Below are positions 35,330 to 47,169 of a stretch of DNA of 64,000 bases, piece after piece. The stretch lies in the NCBI GenBank assembly GCA_021234155.1, contig JAJEKV010000035.1, positions 10,168,407 through 10,232,406 on the forward strand, written 5' to 3'. Made by a program: the position numbers and the translations under genes. The notes under the pieces were generated by a model, which was not told the origin of the DNA, ran no database searches, and saw only the letters and a list, made by a program, of their open reading frames with translations. How positions within the stretch are numbered: the stretch's first letter is position 1; each line of letters starts with the position of its first letter. This stretch comes from Isoetes taiwanensis (Eukaryota; Streptophyta; Lycopodiopsida; Isoetales; Isoetaceae).

Positions 35330-35690
35330 TTAATGTCTCTTCTTCAATAATACACAACAAAAATTTGATAATTTCTTAGCCTTGTCCTTGACATGGCCTG
35401 CAGTATCCAAAAGCTGGGTTTTGGCAGCGCCAACCTGGTCAGCTCCAAGGAGATGTCTGCCTTTGACATAACTGTAGATTGAAGAGAGGGCAGAAGTGAG
35501 GGCAACAAAGGCAGCCTCAGTAGATAAGAAGCCTTCATGAAAACAAAGATTACAAGGGGGACAAGCACAGGCCTCAAAAACAAGAACATGGGTGTGGCAA
35601 GGCGGAGTGTAAGTGCAGATGCTGAAAGCATTACCTCAACTATGAGAAGTATTGCTACCAGGCCTGCAGAGAAGGTGACCACTCACAAAT
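35330..35690 (-). pseudogene. Oleosin pseudogene
   Basis: Minus strand. Oleosins coat seed and spore oil bodies through a long hydrophobic hairpin. The hydrophobic arm reads SAGLVAILLIVEVMLSASAL, then TLRLATPMFLFLRPVLVP, which holds the proline-knot spacing Px5-Px3P with Arg where Ser is usual. After a short frameshift, the second arm reads GFLSTEAAFVALTSALSSIY and the amphipathic tail SYVKGRHLLGAD, VGAAKTQLLDTAGHVKD. A TAA stop is at 35330-35332. The N-terminal domain and a clear ATG are missing. A deletion in the hairpin turn together with the Ser-to-Arg change makes function unlikely. Confidence 0.8.
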
Positions 35691-37325
35691 TGTCTGAAAG
35701 TGGATGCTTATATACCATATGCATGTATGCCTTATGGAGGTTGTCAATTCCACTTCCATATATATGTCATCTGGATGATTTGAAAAGTAAATTGAACCGA
35801 GTCCTGTGCACAATAGAGACCTAGCATATATGCCATGCTGTTGGGGCATTATTTGCATTTGCTTCCCGCTCAACGTGACTAGAAAAATACATTATGCAAC
35901 AATAAAAGTAACATAGTAATTAAGTGCTTGGTTATCTGATCATCTGCTAAGTTTTCATATGCTTATAGATGATGTACTGCTGCACAATGTCTCCATCTCC
36001 CTCCATTGCATGGCTCCAACAAACCGTGTCATAAAAGGCAACTTACCGTTATCTCATCACCATAACCAAAAGCTTGCTCCTTAAAGATGTTTATATTTTT
36101 TTAGAATTTTTAAGATCATCCAAGATCAAACAGGGACACAGCAGCACATATTTTTATTGACAGTAGGGACAACAGAATGCATGGGAACTTGCAGAACAAG
36201 AAAATTGAGATGGCATTAAGTCTTAAGCACTTGAGACAAAATCAGTCGTATACTTGAGAGAGTGTGCCTTCTCTTTTTGTTGGATCTTTTGAAAGTGTCT
36301 TTCTTGATCTCCATATCCGAGCCAATGCCACGATCTTAAATTTCTCTTCCGTATCATGCTAATTTTGCCATGCTATATAGGTTCAGACCATAATCCTGCA
36401 ACAGACAAACACGCTTTATATTATGCTAAAGGAAAAGCTTACACAAAAGGAAAAACGTGACTTGTGCTAAAAGAAAAGCTTGAACATATCAATATAGTTA
36501 GAAATCATCAAATGTAGCTTTTGAAACAAGAAATAAGACATTTTTCTTTAACCTATGCAAGTCCTTACTGCAAGTTGTAAAAACGCTTGAAACTTCAAAT
36601 TTTCTTCATTCTGCAAGCTAAGCAACAATGGCAGATAATCATGGAAACTTTAAGCTTGAAACTGATTCTAGGGGCGATTCCATTCATTCTGGCAATATCC
36701 ATTCACTCAGGACCTTCATTTTTTCATTTCGCCATTCAGCTTTCATTAGTTCAGCTCGCTTTAACTGTTGGTTAACTGGATGCTAAGAAAACTGTTAAAA
36801 TAGGGGGTAACCCATGTACGCCATTTCAGAGACGCCCGGCTCGCCGGATTTTGCCGGAACCGGCATTTCTTACAGTTTCTACTTGTAAATCTCTTCTTAC
36901 TACTAGTATTATCAGTAATTGTTTTATTGAATCATTGAGTCTTTGTCCTTTTTGAATCATAATCAGTTCACTGTTCCATTTTTCAGTTCCAATCTTTTGG
37001 AGGCTGTGAAAAAGTAGAAATATTTGCAATGAATTATAACAATACTTGATGAGTTTTAGCAAAGATCAGAATAGAAATGCATGTTGAGATTGTGATTCAC
37101 CTTCGAAAGCTCCTTAAAAAGATAAGGAAGGACGAACAATGAAGAAGCAAATCGAAGAAATAAGCATAAGTAATGCAGCATAAGAACAGGCTGACATCAC
37201 CGTTTAAAAGGGCTTTATGGACTCTTAAGAAACGAAAGAAGGGCCATTGCCATGGCTGCTGTAATTCATAAACTTCAAACAATCTTAGAACATTAAGTTA
37301 CTATGTTTCGTATTTCTTCTTACTA
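35691..37325. other. Intergenic, includes the 3' flank of the armadillo gene
   Basis: No gene recognised. The last few hundred bases probably include the 3' untranslated region of the minus-strand gene ending at 37326. Confidence 0.45.
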
Positions 37326-39569
37326 TTAAGCCGCATAGTAGTGCTCTAGTCGAAAGTCTCTACTGGCCAGAGTTTCTCCACTGGCCAAAGTTTCTCGTGC
37401 AGTCTTAATGAGATCCTCCATCGTCTCATTGTATTGACTTACGCCCATAGTGCCACTAACGGAGTTGAAATTTTCTGCGTGCGACAATGATTTCGACATT
37501 GCATCCAAGTGCATTTCTATATTTTCATTGATAAATATTTTGCAGAAGGATCTACCCTGCTTCATTAGCTCAACAACAACTTCTACAGCATGGCGACGAA
37601 TTCTTGGGAGCTCGTTTTTGAAGTTCGGAAGTTTACCTAGTAAGCTGCTCACTGCTTTAGGCATATCCTCCAGTACATCATGTTCAGTTATGGACACTGC
37701 ACGGACTATTTCTTTTGCGAAACCAAGGTAAGCTTCCAGCAATTCATTTTCTTCTTGTCCATCGACTACTTGTATAGGCAGTTCATTAAGCACTTTTATC
37801 CTTTCCTTGATTCTTGCCATGACATGTCTAGCAGCCTCGCTGACTATCTTTTCCGTCTTCTCCTTGCTCAGATTTGCACAAAGACTTCGGAGAATCTTTG
37901 CAGCACGTATTGATACCCTAGCATTGCTGCCATTTTCCAACTTGTTTTTTATTTTAAAGAGGGCACTTTCATCTCTTACTATTCTCTCACAATTCTTTGG
38001 ACTATGCCATGCCAAGCTGTTAAGAACTTTTGCTGCTTCAAGAGATTCATTTTCAATGAATAAAATCATGAGAAGATGTATCACATTTCCTGTATTCCCA
38101 ATTGCATCCTTGAGGTCAGGTTCTAGAGCCAAATTCTTGAGAATGGCTAGGGCATATCCTTTGAACTTATCTATTTCACTTTTGAGAAGATCACGAAGCT
38201 TGTCTAGTGCAGACAATTGTGTGCATATCTCATTCCTGATGACCTTTGCAGATTCACCTATTGTTTCTGCAAGCAATCCAAGAATTTGCAGACTTCTGTC
38301 ACATATCATGGTGCCTGTATGGTCACTGTTTTGAATGGAATCAACATTTATGGATGACACTAGTGCTGCTATGAGCCCTCTAGTACGACCTATTTTAACA
38401 CAATGACTATGCTCCTTTGCCAGCTTTTTTAACATGTTAAGGGCTAGAAGTTTGAGCTCCTGACGATGTTTTTCATTAGCCATGCCTGTTTGATGTGACC
38501 TTTCCTTGCTTGTATTATTGATTACAACAGAAGCTATACCTTCCAGACCCCCTGGTATGGCTCCTATTCTGAAGCAAATAATCCTGTAATGGACAAGTCC
38601 ATCTAACACAATTGCTGCTCCTCTTATGATATCCTGATCCGTCCCATTTCTCCAACTCCAGGTGAGCATATCTAGAACCCGCTCAAGTATATGCGGCGTA
38701 GTTGCAAATTTTCTAGCTCGCATTTCTTTAGTAACATCAAATCTTTTTTCATTCTCATTGTTACTCTCATTCTCATTCTCATTATGCTTTACTAATGCAG
38801 CTAAAACCGTTACCCCTGCAAGTTGTTTCTCGTAACGGTTGGATTGAATTTTTTCCATGCTAAAGTCAATCAGATCCAAACCTATGCCTTCAAAACTGCT
38901 AGTCAAGGAACGAGAGTAAACGAACTCGTAAAACATGCTCACCAAGTCTTCGTCCTGAAGTTTACATTTCTGGCTGATATGCCTAAACAGTTTGCTTCCT
39001 TTAACCCACCAATAGGTTCTGAGAGCTAGAAATATCACTACCTCTAAGATAGTTAAGCCATAATAGATATACAGAGCACTATTTCGATTTGATGCGGACC
39101 TATTAAGCTTTCCAAAATTATGCTCACCAATGCGATATGCTGCCAAAGCAAGGGAAACACAGCAAAAGAGGAGTTGTAAGATGCGAAGTTGCCTTACAGT
39201 TTTTGGACGTGCTGCTGCAGCCGACCTCCTTGATCCTGCCTCAACATCGATAATTTGACATTTGCTTTTTGCAAAGCACTTAGCAAATACTCGTTGACAC
39301 TCGAATTCTCGAGTTATAACTAGTGCACGGACGCCACCAATTACAAGCAGAGCTATAATAGACCAAAAATCATTGGAGCTGATCGAGCCAACAATGAGAC
39401 CACCCAACAGCACCACAGTTGCCCACATGAATGCTAGAGCACCAGTAACACGAGATAACTTTGTGAGGACGACCACCCTGGTTGCTAAAATTATCACGTC
39501 CTCTTCAGGTTGCTCTTCATTCTCAATACCACAATATCTTTCATAGGGATGATTAGATTGCTTCAGCAT
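37326..39569 (-). CDS. Membrane-anchored armadillo-repeat-like protein (BLE2-like)
   Basis: An intact, single-exon, 747-residue gene. The N-terminal third has four predicted membrane segments at about residues 41-62, 68-86, 127-147 and 167-187, with SSNDFW after the first, a layout known from the plant BLE2-like family. A Glu/Asn-rich linker (HNENENESNNENE, about 262-274) separates this from a long alpha-helical region (about 285-730). That region has repeated Leu/Ala-rich helices such as LKLLALNMLKKLA, YALAILKNLALEP and AAKVLNSLAWHS, typical of armadillo folds. The start is the first ATG of the frame, and no better upstream ATG is in frame. Molecular function is not established for this family as far as I know. 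It is the only long intact gene in the window outside the dirigents. Confidence 0.85.
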   Translation of the reverse strand: MLKQSNHPYERYCGIENEEQPEEDVIILATRVVVLTKLSRVTGALAFMWATVVLLGGLIVGSISSNDFWSIIALLVIGGVRALVITREFECQRVFAKCFAKSKCQIIDVEAGSRRSAAAARPKTVRQLRILQLLFCCVSLALAAYRIGEHNFGKLNRSASNRNSALYIYYGLTILEVVIFLALRTYWWVKGSKLFRHISQKCKLQDEDLVSMFYEFVYSRSLTSSFEGIGLDLIDFSMEKIQSNRYEKQLAGVTVLAALVKHNENENESNNENEKRFDVTKEMRARKFATTPHILERVLDMLTWSWRNGTDQDIIRGAAIVLDGLVHYRIICFRIGAIPGGLEGIASVVINNTSKERSHQTGMANEKHRQELKLLALNMLKKLAKEHSHCVKIGRTRGLIAALVSSINVDSIQNSDHTGTMICDRSLQILGLLAETIGESAKVIRNEICTQLSALDKLRDLLKSEIDKFKGYALAILKNLALEPDLKDAIGNTGNVIHLLMILFIENESLEAAKVLNSLAWHSPKNCERIVRDESALFKIKNKLENGSNARVSIRAAKILRSLCANLSKEKTEKIVSEAARHVMARIKERIKVLNELPIQVVDGQEENELLEAYLGFAKEIVRAVSITEHDVLEDMPKAVSSLLGKLPNFKNELPRIRRHAVEVVVELMKQGRSFCKIFINENIEMHLDAMSKSLSHAENFNSVSGTMGVSQYNETMEDLIKTARETLASGETLASRDFRLEHYYAA

Positions 39570-40297
39570 TGTGATTCAAGTATTTGGTTTACAGACAGGT
39601 AGACCTTTTAAAGCAAGCTCCTAGTGATTAGTTCAAGTCAACTCATTTGTTTTGTTCAACAATGCCAGAAATGCCAGACATGACGTGACTTAGATTACAG
39701 TTTATGAGACAACAACGTCCGGACGTGACATAGATTACGATTTATCCAAGCTCTAACTTAAACATAATTTTCCAGAATAATGTTCCGTCTTTTTTCTGCT
39801 CAGGGGTGTCAAATGGCGTACAATCCTTTCGTTTAGTCGTTAGGAATTTTTAAGTTAGATTTTTCTTTTCAATCACGAACTGATTACCGAAGTACTTCAT
39901 CATTATTCTATGCTGTAAGATATGATAATCTATTTTCACATACTCTATGTAAATGTCTGGTCACTATCCATGAACCATGGCGTATATGGATGCAAATGGA
40001 AGATTCTGGTCTTCATACAAAACATGTAAAGCTAAGACTTACATAGCAACACAATTTCTTATTATGCTCCACCTACATCTTATTATGCTCCGACTACATC
40101 TAGTATAATATGGTGGACTTGTTCAACCTACATAATTGTTTACAAGAAATTTATTGCTGTGGCCTACTCCTGCAAGGCCAAACTTGCGAGTCTCCTTTGA
40201 CATGCCGCTGCGAGCATTTCCCTTTCCCAACATCCGTGCCTTTACTCACTTATATGCTAAAAATGTAATTAAACTTTGTATCAGTTTCAGAACATAC
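39570..40297. other. Upstream region of the armadillo gene
   Basis: Probable promoter and intergenic sequence. A short tandem copy of CTTATTATGCTCC.ACTACATCT lies at about 40057-40101. It ends at the left terminus of the 12.6-kb element. Confidence 0.4.
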
Positions 40298-40322
40298 AAG
40301 TCGTATTTAATTAAAGTGGGAC
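40298..40322 (+). repeat. Left 25-bp terminal inverted repeat
   Basis: Exact reverse complement of 52865-52889, preceded by ATAC. Confidence 0.8.
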
Positions 40323-40658
40323 TCATTCCATTCCCATTTTTTTTCGGAACCCTGTTAATTTACACGAAAAGAAGCACCCCGACCCGAAAACTATCCTTAA
40401 TTCGATTTTTTGTCTAGAACTCTGCATCGAAGCTTTCCTCCAGTTTTCCCTGGATAGCGAGTCGAGAACAAGAACAATGCAACTGAAACAAAGGAAATTC
40501 ATTAAAGATTGAAACCAAAGCTCTAGTTGAAAAAGAATTTTTATTAATAAATTGAATAGGTACAATGTATTTTTACATCTGGACGCAGAGACCATGGCGG
40601 TCTTCTTTGCCTGCCGCTACAGATTACATCATCTTGGTAGGTGGTCCACCTTAGGGGA

Positions 40659-41126
40659 TTAACTTAAGGCTTCTTCACGCCGACCGTAAGCCTTGGGGGC
40701 AACCTCAAGAGTGTGGAATGCCTCACGTGGAGGTGCCTCTCTCGAGCTACCGGCCGACTGTCCACCCGACTTCTCCACTCGCCTCCCCGCAGCCTTTTCA
40801 TCGAATATGCTCCTTCCCCAACCTCCGTGGATGTTATGCAATGCTTGCAAGATGCTTTGAGCTTCCTTCGGATCTGCCTCAAATTTCTTGGCGGTGTTCT
40901 TTATCCCCGGGTGTGCATGGCGCCAATTCACGAAAGCAACCTTATCCCAAAGGCCTGCAAGAGTGTAGCGTGGAGCTGATCTCGTGCCCGAATCGGTATT
41001 TCTTCCGCCTTGAAGGGGATCCGTCCCGCCTCGAGCTGCCTCTCGGATGCCTCGAGGGGGATGCTCACAGGCTTGTCTGATGCTGCGGTTCGAACCACCG
41101 GAGCAAGGAGAGTCTATGATTAACAA
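40659..41126 (-). CDS. Hypothetical protein, possibly part of the 12.6-kb element
   Basis: A 155-codon minus-strand open frame. Part of it (AGLWDKVAFVNWRHAHPGIK, FEADPKEAQSILQALHNIHG) looks protein-like, the rest is Arg/Gly-rich. Shifted frames on both strands are also open because the region is GC-richer, so it may be partly spurious. No domain recognised. Confidence 0.25.
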   Translation of the reverse strand: MLIIDSPCSGGSNRSIRQACEHPPRGIREAARGGTDPLQGGRNTDSGTRSAPRYTLAGLWDKVAFVNWRHAHPGIKNTAKKFEADPKEAQSILQALHNIHGGWGRSIFDEKAAGRRVEKSGGQSAGSSREAPPREAFHTLEVAPKAYGRREEALS

Positions 41127-41230
41127 TTACGGTGCCATTAGTCAAAACGAAGAAAAGAATGTTGAAAATCAAATTACAATGGAGAACATTCATTTCATAC
41201 AACCGCATCCAATGACGTGGGAAGTAGTGT

Positions 41231-41256
41231 CTTTCTCGACTCGCGAGTCGAGAAAG
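41231..41256. repeat. Perfect 26-bp palindrome
   Basis: CTTTCTCGACTCG is followed directly by its exact reverse complement. It is the best-preserved member of the dispersed family and could extrude as a cruciform. Confidence 0.95.
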
Positions 41257-41613
41257 TCAAAGTACAACCATTCTCATTAGAATATGGTTGCATCCAATCA
41301 CACACGGAAGCATACAAATGGTTTCGTCAATGAGACAGTAAGCATTCCTTTCTCGACTCGCGAGTGAAAGGCCCAAGAAAACCAATGTACAACCATTATC
41401 ATAATAGATTGTGGGTCGCATTCACCACACAAACAAACATACAAATGGTCTCATCATCAGATACAAGCATGCCTTTCTCGACTCGTGAGTCGAGAAAGCC
41501 AAAAAAACTCAATATACAAGTATATTCATTACAAAATGTAGTACATTTGTTCACGCTTTTGTTTACAATATTCACACAATTTGACTATCCAAAGCGTAGG
41601 TCACTCTTCTTGA

Positions 41614-44600
41614 TCACCAAAATATTTGTCGTCCATAGCTTTCATGATCGCCTTGCTCTCTGGATCGGGTTCCGCGGAGGCTCGGATAGTTCCTAATCAC
41701 ATCGGGCGACAAGAATGGCAAAAAGGGATTCCGCCAAGACAGACAAAGTCCGAAAGACAACCACCTATCCGTCTCATACTCTTCTGTGTCGATATGCCTT
41801 AGCAAGGATTGTATTTTGCGAAGTTATGATAGCACTTGTAGGCGAGTCGCTCTATGATCGGCGTGTTGTGTTTGCCATAGTCCTGAATTGCTCATAAACT
41901 CGGCCCAAATTTTTCACCATAATATGCTTCCCTTTGTGATGGCTCGGATCGAGGTCCGACACATGCTCGACCCTTTCGTTTCCCCAAACGAACTTGAACT
42001 TCAAACTGGAAGGCCGAGAACACCAAGAAAATTGACAATATTTTTCTTTGCCATACAAGACCATATGCCCACTTCGAATCCCCTGCCTGTGCACCATTCA
42101 ACAATTTCCTTTGCTCTAGGCCCGATACACGATTTTATGCTCGCTTTTTCTGATCGGATCTGCGGGTGTTAAGCTCGGGGACGCCTTTATCGTGGTATAC
42201 CGCAGCTAATACCCATTGACGCCAAATATTACAAGCTTGGTGGGACCAAATTGATCCCGCTTGAGTTTGGCTCACCATATTTCCGGTTCGTCGGGATCCA
42301 TATGCGATCATTAATTTTTCAAGAACTTTCGGGCGGTCCGCGCGTTGTTGCTCTTTATTGTCTTTGGGGTGTACAAGTGTCCTCATGACGTGAACCGCCA
42401 CTAGATATTGAAAATGATCCCGAGTCGCTATGCTCGATGTTCCCGAAATAATGAGAGATGTCGATAGTAACGAATTTTTCGACTCATGAAGTCGAGAATG
42501 GAAAGGTTTCTTGACTCACGAAGTCGAGAAACACGGACAGAGCAAAGTGAACTCACCTCAATTTCAGATTCTCAAGAATTTGTTCCGCAAAGATTCTGGT
42601 CTAAACCTCGAGATTCTCGCCTCCGTTTGTTTTCTCCCTCGCCTCGGTTTGTCTTCGCCATCATCGCCCCATCGCTTCCATTTGTCTTCCTCCCTTTGAA
42701 ATGCTCATGAAGCGCATCCGTGTATGACCAATGGTTTCAACCATGTCCTTATTACCAACCACGGATATAGGTTTCATTCCATACAAAGATAGCCCCCTCG
42801 AGAGAACAACAGCCATTCATGTACCACTCGCGATACAATTTGATCGCCTTCACCAAGCCGGTTATGAAGTACTTGATAACCCTTGGCCGGATAGGAATTC
42901 TATGTATAGGACCCTGCCGCACCATCATTGGTGACTTTGTCCATCGATGGCACATCCTCCATAACCGCCGCCGCCCTCCGTGGTTCCATCCGCTTTGAGA
43001 AATCATGAACCCGCCCGGATAATGATGTTCGCTAGACCACCACTTGTCCAGTCTACATACCGATCTTGAAACCAAAACCAAAACTATATTGGCAAAGCTT
43101 GGTGCCTTCGCAAGCCAAGTCTACACTCATGTTCAAGCTCGTATATGGAGTACAAGATCTTGTTGGTGAAGTTAATATCACCGCCCATTGGGAGACAAAG
43201 AAGTTGTCCGATTGTCCCCAAGATGCAAAACACAAGGAAACCGAAAGCATCCAGTTCGGTCATGTCCGCACACGCCTTGTACCATCGCTCTATGTCGGCT
43301 TTCTCATAAAAAAAAAGGGTGGGTTCTTCAATCATATTGATGGCAAATAGTGCCACGGGCCCAAAAGGCCTGCACCACCAAATCCCTTGTGTCCCAATGT
43401 TACCAGGAATGGGGAGCTATCATCGGCCTTAAATGGGACCACCCCGAATCCCAGCTTCCTCTTCAGAATTGCCATAGCACGTTCAGGGAAGGGAAGGGTT
43501 TTGACGTTACGCTTTAGCTTGGTGTTGATGTAGGGTTGACATAGACGGTTCAATTCCTTCATGTCTTCCTCATCAAGGGCAGCCTTTTCCTTGTAATAAT
43601 CAAAGTCATGGTATTCATTGGAAGCAACATTGCAGAACTCCGTGATGCCTTCCTCCAATGCACGCCGTCTCTTTAGGACTGTGGCATAATCCTTTGCATC
43701 CTGCATTTTTGAGCTTCTACTTTTCCTTAGCAGGATTGTTCCATCCAGGATTCTGCCCTGTAGATCAAGCGTTTCCTTGTCGGTCAGGCCCTGTATCCTT
43801 TTCATAAATTGCCTGTCGAACAACTTTGGGTCTGGCCTGCCTCTTGTCCATTGAGCCCATATCTCAGTCCATTTCTCCCCGCATCACCTCGATGCTAAGA
43901 ATGAGGTCATATTGGTCCGAGAGAGACTCCCCCCTTTTTCTTGGTGTTCTCTTCTTCTTTTCCTCTTCATCCTCCCCCTCATCATCTTCCCTCGCCTTCC
44001 AAAGAACATATCCGCAGAGTGACTCAAAGGTCTTCCACTTATCCGGGGAGCCCTGTTTCCTTTAGGACGCCGAGGACAACCCAATGCTTTCCACTTTCGA
44101 AGCGTGTATGATCCGGGTCGATATGGGTCGCATTCATAAATGTCCCAATGTTAGAGCATGAAAGTATCTACTAACATCCCAAAATAAACACTAAATAGGA
44201 GGATGGGGGGTTTCTCACTCCAGTCGAGAATGCCCCAAGGAGAGGAGAAAACATAGGAGAAAAGTCGAGGCCAGAGCAAAAGCATCACAGATTCCCAAAT
44301 CTTTGCTTTCACGCCTCTTGAACGATGCAACTTAGGATATAAACTTAGCGACATTGCCCTAAGAGGCGGGAAAGAAAAAGATTGGGAAGGCTCGAATGCA
44401 TTTGCTCTTCAACCATTAATCTCCAATGTTGTCTCTATTACATCGGGGGTTTCTCGACTCAAGCGAGTCAAGAAAGTGAGAGGAGCACAAGTAAGAAGAT
44501 TCAAGGGACTTTCGACCAAGGAAGTCGAGAATACCCTCGGAGAGGAGAGAACATAGTACGAGAGTGAAGGCCGAGAGTGAAAGCATCGCCATTCCTTGCC

Positions 44601-46200
44601 GCTTCTTGAACGATGCAACTTAGAATAGAAACTAAAAGCGATTATTGCCAAGAGGCTGGGAAGAAAGGATGGGAAGGCTCGATGCTTTCAATTAAATTGA
44701 CCATTAATCTCGAATGTTCTTTTCACTTTGGTTTCACTACTTCATGAGTCGAGAAAGTCCCTTTGAATGTTTACTTTTCTTTTTACTTCTATGGGTTTTC
44801 GACTTCGAAGTCGAAAAGCTCCGCATCCTTTGACTTCTTCAGTTTACTGCTTTCGACTCATGAGTCGAGAAAACCCTAATAAAAAACGAAAATGATAGGA
44901 TGTTAGGGCTTTCGACTCGCTGAAATGGTAGCTTCAATCGAAGAATTCTTTACCTTACGTAGCGCACTTTCGCCGCTATTGTGTTCGGGCAGCGGTGGCT
45001 AATGCTTGGCCCGGCTTCGGCGGTTGGCATCTCCGCCGCAAGAACTCGCGACTCTCGCAGCATATCTATCCTTGATCCTTTGTGGCACCTCCTTCTCTGG
45101 CTGCAATAATACTTGGCTTTTGCCCTCATCATGCTGACCGCCTACTACCCGTAACCGGATGTCTTTTCCCCTTCGTGTCTTCCTCGACTTCCAACAACAA
45201 CTCACCGCCGACTGCCGGAAGGTATGACATCCGGCAGGCATTGATCTCGGCAATGATGTCGCACCATCGTTGAAGGGGACTCCAGCATGTGTCTTGGATT
45301 GAATTCCCCGGGTTGAACAAGACGACATCTCCCGTGCACCTTCTTCAAAGGCCTCGATGTCCAAGAGCGGCTTTGTGTGCTATTCCCAACGGATAATACT
45401 TAGCCAGCCGCTCCATTTTCTGTGCCCCTCTCTGTGAAATCCTGATCTGCGCATCTGGATCCATTAATTGGGAGTCGACCATATCTTCGTCTGCTTCATC
45501 ATCTGATTCCTCCCGTGTGGTGTCATCTTCTCCATCTTTGGTCTTGTCCGGACTTTTTTCTTTATGAACCACAACTTGCTTCCCCACTGCCGAGTGTTGT
45601 AGAGTCTTGACAAAGACAAAGGAGGTGAAGCTCCCCGGTTGAACAGCTTTTTCCCCGACTCGAAATCTCCATTCCAAGCTCCCTGGATGTTAGGGTTCCG
45701 GCCTCCTTCATCCCTTCCAGATCCTTCCACCCAAGGTTCTGACAATTTAAAGGCGCCGGCCTTTTGTCGGTGCCCTTCGCCTTGCTCATTGAAGAGTGAG
45801 AATAATTTGAAACTGATAATTTTTTCGTGTGGTAGAACTTACTCTTCTGGCAGTCTTCCACATGAAATGTTAGATGCTTCGAATCTGGAGCTGAGACGCA
45901 GAGCACAACACCGACCTTCTTGTACTTTGTCTCCTGAGCTCTTCTTGTCCCTTTGGTGGAGAAAATGCATCTTTCTCCTTCCCACTTGTTGATACCTCGA
46001 CATACCACCAAGAATCACGGTGTGTCAAGAAGCTCGCTCCAGTCCCTCGATGACGAAGAACGAAGTTCGCCGCTGATCACTAGTGAGTCCGCGGTGAATG
46101 CCGCAAGACCAAAGGATGGATCAAGAAAGGTATTCCGACCAAAGAAAACCTCGAGCTCACCCGAACTACCGTTTTTTCTTCTTCTTGCCGCCGCTTAGAA
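41614..46200 (-). pseudogene. Unassigned minus-strand coding relic of the 12.6-kb element
   Basis: Several minus-strand blocks read like real protein but in shifting frames. 46200-45780 has GELEVFFGRNTFLDPSFGLA, then GINKWEGERCIFSTKGTR and KVGVVLCVSAPDSKHLTFHV. 45700-45000 has an acidic stretch, RISQRGAQKMERLAKYYPLG, then CWSPLQRWCDIIAEINACRM. 44050-43090 has FESLCGYVLWKARE, LFDRQFMKRIQGLTDKETLD, FLVTLGHKGFGGAGL and GTIGQLLCLPMGGDINFTNK. 42400-41620 has MVLYGKEKYCQFSW. Frames are often rejoined by a one-base loss in a G or T run (near 43880 and 43370). I do not recognise the protein. The palindrome-rich stretch 44150-44920 separates two coding blocks and may be an intron or spacer. Confidence 0.5.
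44796..44817. repeat. Perfect 22-bp palindrome
   Basis: TTTTCGACTTC is followed directly by GAAGTCGAAAA. Same family as 41231-41256 with a different centre. Confidence 0.95.
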
Positions 46201-47169
46201 CCAAATTACGCTCCCGCTACCGCTTTTGACGGAGTCATGTCTGTATGCCCCCGCATCTTCTTCCTGCTCGAACCCTTGTGTAAATTAAGTTTCCTCCGCT
46301 CGTTATAGGTTTTAGGACCGCATAAAAAAAGATCGGGCGTGTTCTTTAATTTGAATTTAAGGACATGCAATCATTTAAGAAAAAGCGGGCTAAAGGTACA
46401 AAGACGGGTCGGCTTTAGCCTGCCCAAATACCATTTCGAAATTGAATCACATCCAGGGACTTAGTGAGCGGAGTGTAGATTATCTTCACTGCGGCATTGG
46501 CGACTTTGAGTTGGGAGGCGAGCATCGACCGTAGTTTACTTCGAATGGCGCCGCCACGCTGTAAGCTCCTCACGCCTTTGCTCGTATTTTTTTCGACCGC
46601 CTTATTGCAAGCGCTGATTTGATCGATGAGCACCCGAGCTAAGGTAGGAAGCCGAGAGGAGCCGCCGCATTACACCTGAACTCTACATCGCCGCGCCATG
46701 GAATCCGGGGATACACGAATCGCATTGATACAAGTATTAGATGCTAATGCACTCTTGATGAGACCGACGTAAGAAGCAAAGACTCTCTGAGGTCAGCGGA
46801 TCCGTGGATACAAAGGCCCAAGGAATTACCGCGTGAAGAGGTGAGTTTCGAGATGCCCCGTGTTATTTTGCGTGTAGAACATGCCGCCCGTGTTTAAATC
46901 ATGGAACCCTCCTATAAGCTCGACGGGTTTATTGTTTCCTTGTCCAGCATTTTTCAGCTTCGAGAGATGATTTACTCTCTGGGTTGAGAGATGCTAGGCA
47001 AGGAAACAATGGATCGGGGGTGAACTTGAAAAGTTCCGTTTTAGGTGTATTTTTTCTTGGAATGTTTTCTTGGAATGTTGTATATAGATCAGGCTAGGTC
47101 TAAGGCCCAGGAGATGTGGTTCAGATGCATCCTCCTCGTGGTTAGTCGAGAGGCTCTACCCGCCTGGAA
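46201..47169. other. Element interior, possible further coding
   Basis: A minus-strand open frame at 46415-46633 (NKAVEKNTSKGVRSLQRGG, SMLASQLKVANAAVKIIY) could be an upstream part of the unassigned relic. No domain is recognised. Confidence 0.3.

Noticed and set aside
35537-35824. Plus-strand open frame over the oleosin relic
   Set aside because: The minus strand carries the oleosin signatures in order; the plus frame is a shadow.
37450-38334. Plus-strand open frames within the armadillo gene
   Set aside because: They are antisense shadows of the 747-residue gene and show no domain.
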